A stretch of 64,000 nucleotides of DNA. It comes from Capronia americana (taxonomy: Eukaryota > Ascomycota > Eurotiomycetes > Chaetothyriales > Herpotrichiellaceae). A program made the position numbers and the translations under genes. This document shows positions 43,065-53,133 of the stretch, in pieces (position 1 is the first letter of the stretch; every line of letters begins with the position of its first letter). The stretch is from contig JADWQD010000017.1 in NCBI GenBank assembly GCA_016110215.1, positions 124,001-188,000 of the forward strand, read 5' to 3'. The notes below the pieces were generated by a model. It was not told where the DNA came from. It ran no database searches and saw only the letters and a list, made by a program, of their open reading frames with translations.

Positions 43065-43510
43065 GTCTATGGACATTGGTAGCTTGAGGGCTTCGAACAG
43101 CTGAAGATTCGAATCTCGCAGATTGAGCCAACCCATAGTCCAACCATTGAACTTTTTCCAAAAACTCTAGTCCTAAAACCACAGGCACAATACCTAGATA
43201 TTGAGGTTTTCAAAGATAGCTTGTATTTGACAAGTTCAAATCTGGAGAGCAGCACCTCCCAGTACAAAAGTTAGCGAGCACTCGCATCGGGTCTCAGAGA
43301 ATATTCGAAACCGCAGACTTGGTGCTGTGCAATACTAAGATGTGAACCTCCTCTGGCCCGTACAATCAATTGTCGCTGGTGGCTCCAACCAGTGGCAACA
43401 ACTTGCATCCCATTGCTAGGTCCCATAGTACGAGGCTAGCGAGAACTGTACTCGGTACTCCAGGCCCCTTTCGTGGGCTCAGCAACGGGGCGTTTACCTC
43501 GTATGAGGCT

Positions 43511-43528
43511 GGGAACCCGCGGGATTCC
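43511..43528. promoter_or_regulatory. CCGCGG palindrome, site 4
   Basis: GGGAAC-CCGCGG-GATTCC. It lies 566 bp upstream of the amidohydrolase start, in the first copy of the direct repeat. Confidence 0.6.
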
Positions 43529-43691
43529 GGTTATGAGCATGAACGTGGGGAAAGCTAGCGAGCATTTCCCCGTGTTTTGTTTCCGCCATAAAGTCCTCAA
43601 AAGCCTTTTCCGTGTGCTTATTTACGATATCACCGTACTCGTAGATGTGGGACTGTTGACGGTTCACACGCCCTCCCCCTCGTATGAAGCA

Positions 43692-43709
43692 AGGAATCCG
43701 CGGGATTGC
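43692..43709. promoter_or_regulatory. CCGCGG palindrome, site 5
   Basis: AGGAAT-CCGCGG-GATTGC, in the second copy of the direct repeat, 385 bp upstream of the amidohydrolase start. Confidence 0.55.
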
Positions 43710-44093
43710 GGTTATGAAGACGGAGGGCGTTAAAGCCATGGCACACATCCCCGCAACCCCACATTTTGTTCCCAAAGTAGACGTCCTTTTTTGGCATTTC
43801 CTTTCCTGGCCAACAGCAGTCGACCAGCTAGACCAGGACGCCGTGACCACACCATGAACCTCTACTGATCGGACTCAGACAATAGCGGATGCTAAATCAG
43901 AGTGGCAGCCTGATGAGTCTCTTGGAAGCGGGGACGATCATGATCATACTATTCCTCCAGGCTCTCTCTGGCCCAGCGAAGTCTAGCCCATAAAACGCCA
44001 GACGTGAAAGGAGACACTGTGCCCTCGTTCTCGTTGTCAATCAGCTGCACTTTTCCTCATCTCAAAGCTCGGGCTTTTCTTTTCTCTTTCGCA

Positions 44094-45216
44094 ATGCCGA
44101 CGTCAAACGGTCCAAGATCTATCACTGAACGACCTACATTCACCTCTGCGACGCGGGCACCTCTCAAGATTGCCCTCGAAGAGGCCACGGGAACAACGGT
44201 GTTCAATGCTGCAGCAACCCTTCCGCCCCAGGCGCGCACCTCGGAGCTTCCATATGTCGACAACAATTATGTTGCAGATGTCAAGCATCGTCTGCTAGAC
44301 ATAGACAGTCGGATTCAAGCCATGGACAGGGCTGGGATTGCTCTCTCTGTCGTGTCGTTGACAATGCCGGGCATCGAAGGCATTCACGACAAAGCTACGG
44401 CCGTCGAGATCGCGCGAAAGGTCAATGACGATCTATACCAACGCTACCGTACGGGTCTGCACAGCGATCGTTTCCGTGTCTTCGGCTGCGTGCCTATGCA
44501 AGATCCGGAGGCAGCAGCTGTCGAGGCTGAGCGGTGCATCCGTGAGCTGGGCTGCGTCGGCATCTTGATCAATGGATTCTCCAACCTCTCCAGCACCCAA
44601 GTGCAGTACTTGGACGAACCTCAATGCGCGCCTTTCTGGGCAAAGCTCGAAGAGCTTGACGTCCCATTGTATTTGCACCCGCGGATTCCTCCACAAGACC
44701 AAATGCGGGTTTATAAAGGCTATGAATGTCTTGCGGGGAGCCCATGGGGGTTTGGTGCCGAAACTGCCGCTCACGTTATACGACTTATGATATCAGGGAA
44801 GTAGTGCTCTGCTGAAAGTAGGATAAAAGGCTTGGAACTAACACTCTTCTTTAGGACTCTTCGATCGTCACCCAAAGCTGAAGATTATAGTAGGGCACTG
44901 CGGCGAGGGGATTCCCTATTCGCTGTATCGCATCGACCATCGCCTCAGGCACTTCAAGAAGGAGAATGTAGCCTGTCTGAAACCCCTACAGGAATACTGG
45001 GAAGAGAACTTCTGGATTACTACTGCAGGAGTAATGAGTACAGCCGCTTTCGAAACGACTGTCAAAGTTTGCGGCGAGGACCGGGTCATGTATAGTGTCG
45101 ATTACCCTTATGAGGACTACGATGAGATCGGAGCATGGTTCGATGGTCTGGAGATGAATGAGAGCACGAGGGCGAAGATTGGCTGGAACAATGCGAGATT
45201 GTTGTTGAAAATATAG
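44094..45216 (+). CDS. ACMSD-like amidohydrolase (decarboxylase type), 2 exons, splice joint in doubt
   Basis: About 355 residues. The first exon starts at the ATG at 44094, and the second resumes at about 44855 after CTTTAG. The family is amidohydrolase 2 (2,3-dihydroxybenzoate and gamma-resorcylate decarboxylases, ACMSD), metal-dependent TIM barrels that decarboxylate aromatic or muconic acids. Seen: KIALEEA (the usual LEEH metal motif, His missing), LHPR (metal His), HVIRLMISG | LFDRHPKLKIIVGHCGEG, and SVDYPYED (catalytic Asp). The expected join SG-LFDR is one base out of frame with the only good donor (GTAGTG at 44801), so there is either an unusual donor, a one-base sequence error or a real frameshift. 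The two CCGCGG palindromes upstream tie it to the cluster regulator (inference). Confidence 0.75.
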
Positions 45217-46018
45217 GACTCGAAACCGTAGTTCAACTTGAGACTATGCAGCTTTGAGCTGTATTACAGGGCAAAAGGTAAATCTACAGAAATCAAAGTG
45301 ATGATCCATGCTCACAGATGCCGCACGATATTGGCGAATGGTGCGCAACTTAGCCTTACAACCGGGGTGGCCTTGAAGCAGTTGTTCCGCTCGTAGCACA
45401 TGCACGATACGAGGGTTTCTAAAATCCATCCGGCCTAAGTTGTTACAGACTATGCCATTGAAGCAAAGTTTGTGCTCAAGTCCCACATCTCCAGGGGGTT
45501 CCCAGATATGCTAGGTAGCTTGCAGCTCGTCCCGAGTCTCAATCTTCGTATTGCCACGCACTGCCATGAACAGTTGAATTGGCTTTGACCAGGACTGGCT
45601 TGACTTCTCCTCGCTTCGCTTCGTCTTGGCTAATACTAGATACGACTCGGCCATGCACTAGTGTAGATAGTCCCTCGTACTCGATATTCTCTCAATCAAG
45701 GCATTTGCTCTGCGCGAAGCCCTGTAATCCTATTACGTATCGACACAGACAAGGCCCGGAATCTTCCCCCCAGAAGGACTTGCATACAGCCTCAGATCCC
45801 CACAATGTCAAGTGTGGTCAGCTTGTCGACTTGCAAAGTACTCCAGCTTCTGCCGCTTTTTAATATCCACACGCCCTTGACCAATTTTGGAGGCAAGCAG
45901 TGTCCCACCCGCCCGCGGTAGCCACAGACATAGATAAAAGGGTGATGAAGATTGAAGTTTCCTTTGCCTTGTTCCTCAGAAACCACTCTTCTCTTTGAAA
46001 TAGCCATCCACTCCCACA
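45217..46018. other. intergenic region, promoter of the MFS gene
   Basis: No gene. A bare CCGCGG core at 45913-45918 lies about 100 bp before the MFS start, without the GGAA/TTCC arms. Confidence 0.45.
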
Positions 46019-47726
46019 ATGTCACTGTCGGAGGGGAAGCCCCAAGAGCAGAGCTGCACCCATGCAGACGAGATCCGCGCTGGGGAGGCTGGCACGGCCG
46101 ATGTGCATGACCCACTGAACTGGTCTACCGTTCAGAAGTTGGTGCTGCTGAACGCCCTTGGGTTTTGGATCTTTCTCGGTACGGCGAATGCGCTCATCAA
46201 TGGATCCGCCTTGTCCACCATTTCGGCCGAGTTCTCGGTCCCCATCGCCGACACGACCTATCTTATCGGAGCAGTCGCGCTGATGTATGGTGTCGGATCG
46301 ATTGTCTGGGTGGCCTTTGGAAACCGCTATGGTGTTCGCCTAACTTTTGTCCTGACGGCCACAGCGGCCGGGTGTATGGCATTCTGGGGAGCGAGAGCCA
46401 CAAGCTTCGGATCTCTGATGGCGGCGCGGATCTTATCATCCCTTTTCTATTCGTCACCGGAGACACTCGGTCCTCAAGTGGCCGGGGATGTCTTTTTCTT
46501 GAAAGACAGGGCCAAAGTGGTCACCTTTATCGTGGTCTGGCAGGGCTCTGGATTTGCTCTGGGTCCACTGATCGGTGCTTACATCTTCGAGTAAGTAGGA
46601 CATTGCCAAATTGATGAACAGGTACAGCTAACAGAACCTAGAGCAGCGGGTTGGCGCTGGACTCAATACTTTATGGGAATTGCCACGCTCGCCAGTGCAT
46701 GTATCCTGTTTCTGTTCTATCCCGAGACTCAGTACACAAGGGACACGCTGGCCAGTAGCCGCAAGCGAACGATGATTGACAACTTGCGGTTCTGGAGAGT
46801 CAGTGGTGGGGGCCGGCCAAAAGTCCACAGGTACGTTGCGAAATTTCCCCTGGTGTATCGTTCGTTCTTTGACTTGTCATCAGCTTTCGGTCCGCGTTCC
46901 TGTATCCGTTCCCCTATATCCTCCATCCCGTCGTTTTCATCCCCACGATCTGGGCGGCTCTTGGCTTGATGAGCTCACAATTCCTATTGGTAAGCGCATG
47001 CCACGTCCCGGGGATAGACAAATGATGGACTAACACTTCACCTTGCGGACCGTGGCGACATTTTCTTTCCAGCAGGTCTATTCCTTCGATGTCAAGGAGT
47101 CTGGACTCGCCAACCTTTCCCCCTTTATTGGAGTCTTGACGGCCATCTTTCTCTGCGGTTACCTCTCGGACGTCTATGAGATGAGAACTGTGCGCCTCGC
47201 TGCAACGTCCGGGCGTGAAGTAATCCCCGAGAAGCGCCTGATGCTGATGATCTTGCCGGCAATCTTGGGCATCCTGGGAACAGCCATTTTTGGTGCCTGC
47301 AATGCTCATCACTGCCACTGGCTAGGGCCTATGGCAGGTGCATTTGGCTGTAAGTACAGTAGCTGCAATCCGCTACTATTATTGACCATTCGACTGACTG
47401 TGACGATATCCAAAGCGTTTTTCAGCTTCATCGGCGGTCTGAGTATCCTGTTCACCTACCTTTTGGACATTTATGAGGCGCGAACAGATGCGGTCCTCGT
47501 AGTTCTGAACGGGGTCAAGAATATTGCGGCTTTCGGCATCTCATACGCGGTCTTCCCCTGGGTGTTGTCTGCTGGATATGTCACGCCTTTTGTGGTCATG
47601 TCCATGATTGTCCTCCTGTCATATCTGCTTATTGCTCTGCTCTATTTCATGGGACCAAGGCTGCGTCGCTGGACTGAGGCAAGGTTCGAAACAGGCAAGC
47701 CATCGAGGCACGGGGACACTTTCTGA
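46019..47726 (+). CDS. MFS transporter, DHA1-type (5 exons)
   Basis: Model: join(46019..46590,46642..46830,46884..46989,47073..47349,47416..47726), 484 aa. The four introns carry GTAAGT, GTACGT, GTAAGC and GTAAGT donors and keep the frame. The third acceptor is a CAGCAG pair, so one residue is uncertain. The N-terminus has HDPLNWSTVQKLVLLNALG, the entry motif of fungal DHA1 transporters. There are 12 membrane segments, with LIGAYIFEAAGWRWTQYFMG in the middle and YEARTDAVLVVLNGVKNIAAF near the end. The family exports drugs or imports small organic compounds by proton antiport or symport. Placed in the catabolic block, it is the natural candidate for substrate uptake or product export, but the direction cannot be read. 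The length is typical. Confidence 0.9.
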
Positions 47727-48390
47727 AAGAGCACACTATGTTCACAGGGAGGGCCAGGGACAACGTGGCTGTAGCATCTATTTGAGTGGTCAAACGTACT
47801 TTCTTCATGTACCTTTCTACTTGTTAGGTTACGGAAACAGAGAGATCGTTGCCTCTGTGCCGTCGAAAAGGGCTACTAGAGACGCTCTCGATAAGGTGTG
47901 ATAGTCAGAGAGATATTTCTTTGTCACCATCTCCAACGCTTCCTACAACTAATCTTCCAAGCCTTTGATACTCTATACGCCGCTTGGGACCACTAAATAG
48001 AGCTGTTCCTCGCTATTTGTCAGAAGTCTTCTCACCGGTGCCTTCTTTGCCACCGCGCGGCTGTAGGAGGGTCACTTTCGGGTATAGAGGCGGAGATATC
48101 GCCTATTCTGGTGCCTGGTTCAACAGCAGCACTCTCCCCGGGCCATCCAGCTTGCGAAACCTCCCGATTTGGACATCATCATTGGAGCAAGCCGTGCTTT
48201 TACTTCGTGGTGCCCACGAAGCGCCCTAGTAGTTGCAAGGGTAGGCACAGAGCAAGTTCGATTCTGCAAATTGTCTAGTTAGGGTAGATCTACTACATAG
48301 GTACGACATCTATTGGGACGACTCTACTACATATCTATCACACCAATTCTTCAAGTTCGCATCCGCCATTGAAGATGGACTTTGTCTTTC
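47727..48390. other. convergent intergenic region, nothing seen
   Basis: 3' flanks of the MFS and carboxylase genes. No gene or palindrome. Confidence 0.5.
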
Positions 48391-51300
48391 TTACATCTTC
48401 GCACGTCTTCTTGCCTTGATATACCTCGGCACTCTCTCCGGCAAGACCTCAAGCATCTGCTCCAGCACTTTCCTCGTCGTGGCCGGATCAATCACACTGT
48501 CGATCTCAGCCGCCATGGCCATATTGAGGGCCTTGCCTTCGTCGTACATCTCATCGATCATCTCCTGCTCCTTTTTCTGCCTCTTTTCAAGATCGGTGAT
48601 GGCTTCCAACTCTTTCTTGTACGCGAGCCTTACGGCGCCTTCGATTCCCATGCCTCCGAAGACGGCACTCGGCCACGCCACGCTCACGCTGTTGTTCAAA
48701 CTTCCGCCACCGAGCATCGCTTGTGCGCCCAGTCCGAAACCGTTTCGCAGGACAACTCCTAAGAAGCGACCGCCGAGAAGGGCGAATTCTTGGGCGTTGC
48801 CGAACCAGTCGCCGAAGCAGCGGTATGTGCTTCCGGCGCCTTGAGCCTCGAGCGAGCGCTCAAAGTCGGGGCCGACCATGAACCCAGGGGTATCGCAGAG
48901 GCTGAGGAGATGCATGCCGCCGAGGCGGATGAGGAGACGGAGAAGGCGATTGACCTTGGCTCCGGACGCGACGTCGATAGCCCCGCCGAGGGGAGAAGAG
49001 GAGTTGGAAGCCATGATTGCGACGGCGTGGCCGTTGATGCGGCCAAAGCCGGTGAGCACAGAGAGGCCCCACTCGGGACAGAACTCGATGAAGCTATCGT
49101 CGTCCAGGAGAAGGTTGATCACACGGCGAACATCGTAGGCTCGGCGACGATGTGACAGTGGCGGCACTGCGGTGCGTAGGCGGAGAGGATCCGACGTGTA
49201 AGGACTCTCCGCTGGTGGGAGCCGAGGCTTCGTGAACAGAGCAACGATCTTGCGGACAAGCGGCGCAGCTTCGGCCTCGGTGTCCACAAGGACATCAATG
49301 CCACCTGAGCGCATATGGACGTCGACGGGACCGATATGTTCGTGCTCGAAGCGGCCAAGGCCACCGCCCTCGATCATGGCTTGACCGCCCATGCCGATCG
49401 TGGTGGACTTCCTCGCCGGCGCATCTTTGGATCCGCCTCTTGTAGCTATGATAATGTCGCATGTTCCCAAGAATGCAGCGTTGCCCGCAAAGCAGTATCC
49501 ATTCACGACTGCAACAGACGGTATCCCTCTTGCCTTGATCTCACCCATCAGAGCGAACGATGGCGTCTTTAGGCCCGCCACACCCAAGTGATCGGTATCG
49601 CCTGGTCTTCCACCGCCTCCTTCGGTGTAAAACACCAGTGGCGCGGGGTGGTCAATGATCGATTGGAAGATGCGGTCCAACTTCTGATGATGGAAGTGTC
49701 CTTGCGTGCCGGCCAGGACGAGGTAGTCACCCATGACAACTGCGACTGGATGAGAGTCGATCTTCGCCCAGCCCACGATGATACCATCTCCGCTTGTTCG
49801 AGCGATGAGATGGGACAGGGGGTACCGTTTCCTCTGTGCCGCAACCACGAGATCTCCATATTCAACGAACGAATCTTTGTCTATGAGTAAGTCGAGATTT
49901 TCCCGGCCCGTGAGGTATCCGTTTGCATGGCGCTTGGCCACGTCCGCGTCGCGGCCAGCGTACCGTAGAAAGGCCTTGCGTTCGTTCAGCTCCGTCAGCT
50001 CCGACCGCAGCTCCTCTGGGTTCTCAGTCTCGGCTGGGTCATGTGTATTGGTAGATGAACCATCGCCATCCGAGCGGGTGAAAAGAAGAGCATCGCCGGC
50101 AGTTACTTGCTGTCCTTGCGTGACGGCCACTTTCGCCACAACACCATTGTAGTCGCTCCGGACGGAATGTTCCATCTTCATTGCCTCAAGAACGACCAAT
50201 TCTTGGCCAGCAGTGATCTTGTCGCCCTCGCTCACTTTGAGGGAACGGACAACCCCAGTGACAAGGGCGGGCAGCTCGTCAGAGCCTGCGGGTCGCTCAA
50301 CTTTCGCCGCATCCTCCTTTGACGAGGTAGCTTCTTCAGAGGTGCTGTCAGCTCTAACCCGCAACGCGTCTTCAAACTGCTGCGTGGCGCTGTACAGCGC
50401 CTCGAAGTTCTCCTGGATGGTCAAAATGTTGCTCTTGCCCTCTTGCACGGGTTGGGTATCCAGCAAAGCCATTAGGAACGCCTGATTCGTTCGGCATCCT
50501 ACGAGCCTTGTCTCGTCGATGGCCCAACGAGCCAGCCGCAGTGCGGACTCATACGATGATGAGGTGACAATGAGCTTTGCCAAAAGGCTGTCGAACAAAG
50601 GACTCACAGGATACCGCCGGCCTCCTTCAAGAGCTGTCTCGACTCGCACGCCTGCTCCTGTAGGAAAATGTCCTTGTCGAATAATCCCCGCTTCAGGTTG
50701 CGCGGTGCCATCTTGCCTGAAGCTTTCGGCGTTGATGCGGAGCTGTATGGATGTAAGCCGAGGTGGTGGGGGTTCCCGCGTTATGGACAGATCTGCCAGC
50801 GTTCGTCCCAAGGCGACCTGAAGCTGTAAATCCACCAAATCAATGCCATTGACCTGTTCGGTGATGGTATGTTCGACTTGTATCCTGGGGTTCGCCTCCA
50901 TGAAATAATAGTCTCCGGTTGCTGCATCGACAAGGAACTCGATTGTGGCGAGACTTCGCAGCTTCACTGCTTTTCCTAGTTTCACCGCAGCTTCGATGAT
51001 GGCTCGCCTCAGCCGCTGCGCGATGGAAGGCGAAGGCGCAATCTCCACGACTTTCTGGTTTCTGCGCTGAAGCGAGCATTCTCTTTCCCAGAAATGGCAA
51101 ACTTCTCCAGTGCCGTCTCCGAGAAGCTGGACCTCAATGTGTTTAGCACCGTACAGATATCGCTCCGCGAACAAGCTTCCATTGCCGAAGGATGCCTGTG
51201 CCTCTCGCTGACAGGCTTCGTAAGCTGAGCGAATGGCTTGCTCGTCCTTATTGTCGTCAATGATGCGGATGCCGCGCCCTCCGCCGCCAGCTGCGGCCTT

Positions 51301-51798
51301 CAGAATGATTTTTCTGCCCGGACCCAGGCTCCTTCCAAACGCCAGTACATCCGTGATGGAGGAACCTCGATCGGATACGGTCTTCGTGCCATCTAGAACC
51401 GGTACACCTGTAGCTGCCGCCAACGACCTCGCGCTCATCTTGTTTCCAAGCTGTGCCAACTGATGGCTCGATGGCCCGATGAAGACGACGCCCTCATCCT
51501 CGCATAGTCTCACAAATCCATCGTCTTCGGACAAGAAACCATAGCCTGGCGCGATACCCCAGCATCCTTCTTTCTTCGCAATGTTGACAATATTGGCCGC
51601 ATCCAGATATGCACGTGGACCTTCTTCTGGGAGCTCCACCGACGCGGTTGCAAGACGCACGTGCGTCGCATCCTTCTCAGACGGAGTGAACAGAGCTACC
51701 GTGTGGATGCTTGAGTAGAGCGAGTATGTCCTGATGAGACGGCATGCTATCTCGGATCGATTGGCGATGAGAATCTTGATGGGCTGAGAGGAAGACAT
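48391..51798 (-). CDS. single-chain biotin-dependent acyl-CoA carboxylase, intronless
   Basis: 1135 residues from the ATG at 51798 (MSSSQPIKILIANRSEIA). An in-frame ATG at 51864 would add 22. In order: biotin carboxylase with IANRSEIACRLIRT, GYGFLSED, the ATP-grasp loop GGGGRG and EANPRIQVEHTITEQVNGID; a BCCP domain with the biotin site EAMKMEH near residue 540; then a full carboxyltransferase with both halves (YTEGGGGRPGDTDHLG, and LLSLCDTPGFMVGP with GGGSLNN). It would make a carboxyacyl-CoA from an acyl-CoA, ATP and bicarbonate. Fungal acetyl-CoA carboxylase is about 2200 residues and methylcrotonyl-CoA carboxylase has two subunits, so this compact BC-BCCP-CT chain resembles bacterial single-chain (long-chain acyl-CoA type) enzymes. 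The 3.4-kb intronless frame supports transfer. No CCGCGG palindrome is seen upstream. Confidence 0.9.
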   Translation of the reverse strand: MSSSQPIKILIANRSEIACRLIRTYSLYSSIHTVALFTPSEKDATHVRLATASVELPEEGPRAYLDAANIVNIAKKEGCWGIAPGYGFLSEDDGFVRLCEDEGVVFIGPSSHQLAQLGNKMSARSLAAATGVPVLDGTKTVSDRGSSITDVLAFGRSLGPGRKIILKAAAGGGGRGIRIIDDNKDEQAIRSAYEACQREAQASFGNGSLFAERYLYGAKHIEVQLLGDGTGEVCHFWERECSLQRRNQKVVEIAPSPSIAQRLRRAIIEAAVKLGKAVKLRSLATIEFLVDAATGDYYFMEANPRIQVEHTITEQVNGIDLVDLQLQVALGRTLADLSITREPPPPRLTSIQLRINAESFRQDGTAQPEAGIIRQGHFPTGAGVRVETALEGGRRYPVSPLFDSLLAKLIVTSSSYESALRLARWAIDETRLVGCRTNQAFLMALLDTQPVQEGKSNILTIQENFEALYSATQQFEDALRVRADSTSEEATSSKEDAAKVERPAGSDELPALVTGVVRSLKVSEGDKITAGQELVVLEAMKMEHSVRSDYNGVVAKVAVTQGQQVTAGDALLFTRSDGDGSSTNTHDPAETENPEELRSELTELNERKAFLRYAGRDADVAKRHANGYLTGRENLDLLIDKDSFVEYGDLVVAAQRKRYPLSHLIARTSGDGIIVGWAKIDSHPVAVVMGDYLVLAGTQGHFHHQKLDRIFQSIIDHPAPLVFYTEGGGGRPGDTDHLGVAGLKTPSFALMGEIKARGIPSVAVVNGYCFAGNAAFLGTCDIIIATRGGSKDAPARKSTTIGMGGQAMIEGGGLGRFEHEHIGPVDVHMRSGGIDVLVDTEAEAAPLVRKIVALFTKPRLPPAESPYTSDPLRLRTAVPPLSHRRRAYDVRRVINLLLDDDSFIEFCPEWGLSVLTGFGRINGHAVAIMASNSSSPLGGAIDVASGAKVNRLLRLLIRLGGMHLLSLCDTPGFMVGPDFERSLEAQGAGSTYRCFGDWFGNAQEFALLGGRFLGVVLRNGFGLGAQAMLGGGSLNNSVSVAWPSAVFGGMGIEGAVRLAYKKELEAITDLEKRQKKEQEMIDEMYDEGKALNMAMAAEIDSVIDPATTRKVLEQMLEVLPERVPRYIKARRRAKM

Positions 51799-53133
51799 CC
51801 TGGCGGCAACCCACGAAAGACGGTCATCTACTGGAAAGCGATACCCGTCGCGTGTCGCGCACATTAATGGTCATTGTCGCCATTTTACATTACCCTAGGT
51901 AATACTGATTCTTTGAAAAGTGGACCTCGAAAACCGTTACCCCGCCACCCCCCGGCTGCTCGGCTCAATTCGGCACCAGCACGCCTTTCCAGCAGATTGA
52001 GTGCTCCTGGTGCTCTGACCCTACTCCTACCCCAAGAGAACTACCTGCCATGGTCACCATTTCCAAGGGAGCGAGGGGCTCGCTCTATTGATTCATGAAA
52101 ATACCCCCTTGAGGAGATATTGGAGACGCGCGTGATTTCCACAATCGTGCAGAGCTATCTTGCATGAATCGCCCGCCAAGCAAACCCAAGTGTGCGCAGA
52201 GGAAACCGAGGTTCAAACCCCGATGCGGGATCGATCAGAATATATAATACAGACCGCGTCGGCCCATAGCCTGCGAGGCTTGTCTTGGCGTCTTCGGTAC
52301 CAAAGACCTTGATAGGCAATTCAGGACACCCAGCCTGACTGTTCACACCATCGACGCTTCCTTTCAGCATAGCCCTGCGGTTTCCAACCTCGTTCCTGCG
52401 ATGAAAGATGGAGCAGTTCAAAGGCAATTATCCTTACATACAGCTGGAACCCAGCAACACACAGAAAGGATGGTTCGCGTCGGCCGGGCATGACAGACCG
52501 AGACGTGTGGTCGACTGCTTCAATGCGGAATTATGATCATGCTGATGGAAGATGAGATCCGCATTCTTACCTTGTTCGCTGACTCATTTAAGGTTCCCTT
52601 CTTGTCAATCGAGCGGATTGAAGATTATCCGGTATATGATGCGCTGCCGTCCATGTGGGAGATCCTACAACCACCGAATTTATTTGGGTAGACAGATATT
52701 CGGAGTTTCGAGTCAATCTAAACCTCTATAATTCTGCATATATCTCTTCACCGACGCGTTGTCACAACTGGAAATACGAGCACTGTTTCCCTCAGATGGA
52801 CTCTAAGGTGCTGCTGTCATCGATGGGATCTCTCATGGACTGCGGGTCTGGTCCAAATCCCAGTGTACTCCTTCTGCTTTCTCTCTGCCCTTGACTGAAT
52901 TGTCTTCTGGTTTCAGTTCCATGACTGTCAGTCATGGTGTGTCGCCAAAAGGGTCAATCGGCGGTCGTTTCGCGTGTTGCACGTATGCACTTTGGCGGGT
53001 ATATATACCTATACAAAACGAAGATCTGCCTGTATTAACCATCTCCGTTTCACGAAATCCAATCCAACACACTTGTCAACGGACAGCTCTTAGAGTGCTA
53101 CAGACCATCCAGAATCGCCAAACCCATGAAATT
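51799..53133. other. intergenic region, no gene seen
   Basis: It includes the carboxylase promoter and the 3' flank of the HET gene. Short open frames (for example 52655-52894) have no recognised family. A GTATATATACC string is at about 52999. Confidence 0.45.

Larger units (their letters stand above)
43497..43717 (+). repeat. direct repeat (about 40 bp, two copies 181 bp apart)
   Basis: Copies at 43497-43537 and 43678-43717 share CCTCGTATGA, then GGAAYCCGCGGGATT, then CGGTTATGA. Each carries a CCGCGG palindrome. Confidence 0.8.
43065..44093. promoter_or_regulatory. intergenic region upstream of the amidohydrolase gene
   Basis: 1.03 kb with no gene. Its main feature is the duplicated block carrying sites 4 and 5. 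Confidence 0.5.

Noticed and set aside
52195..52240. GGTTCAAACCCC resembling a tRNA T-arm
   Set aside because: The flanking bases do not form a T-stem or acceptor stem.
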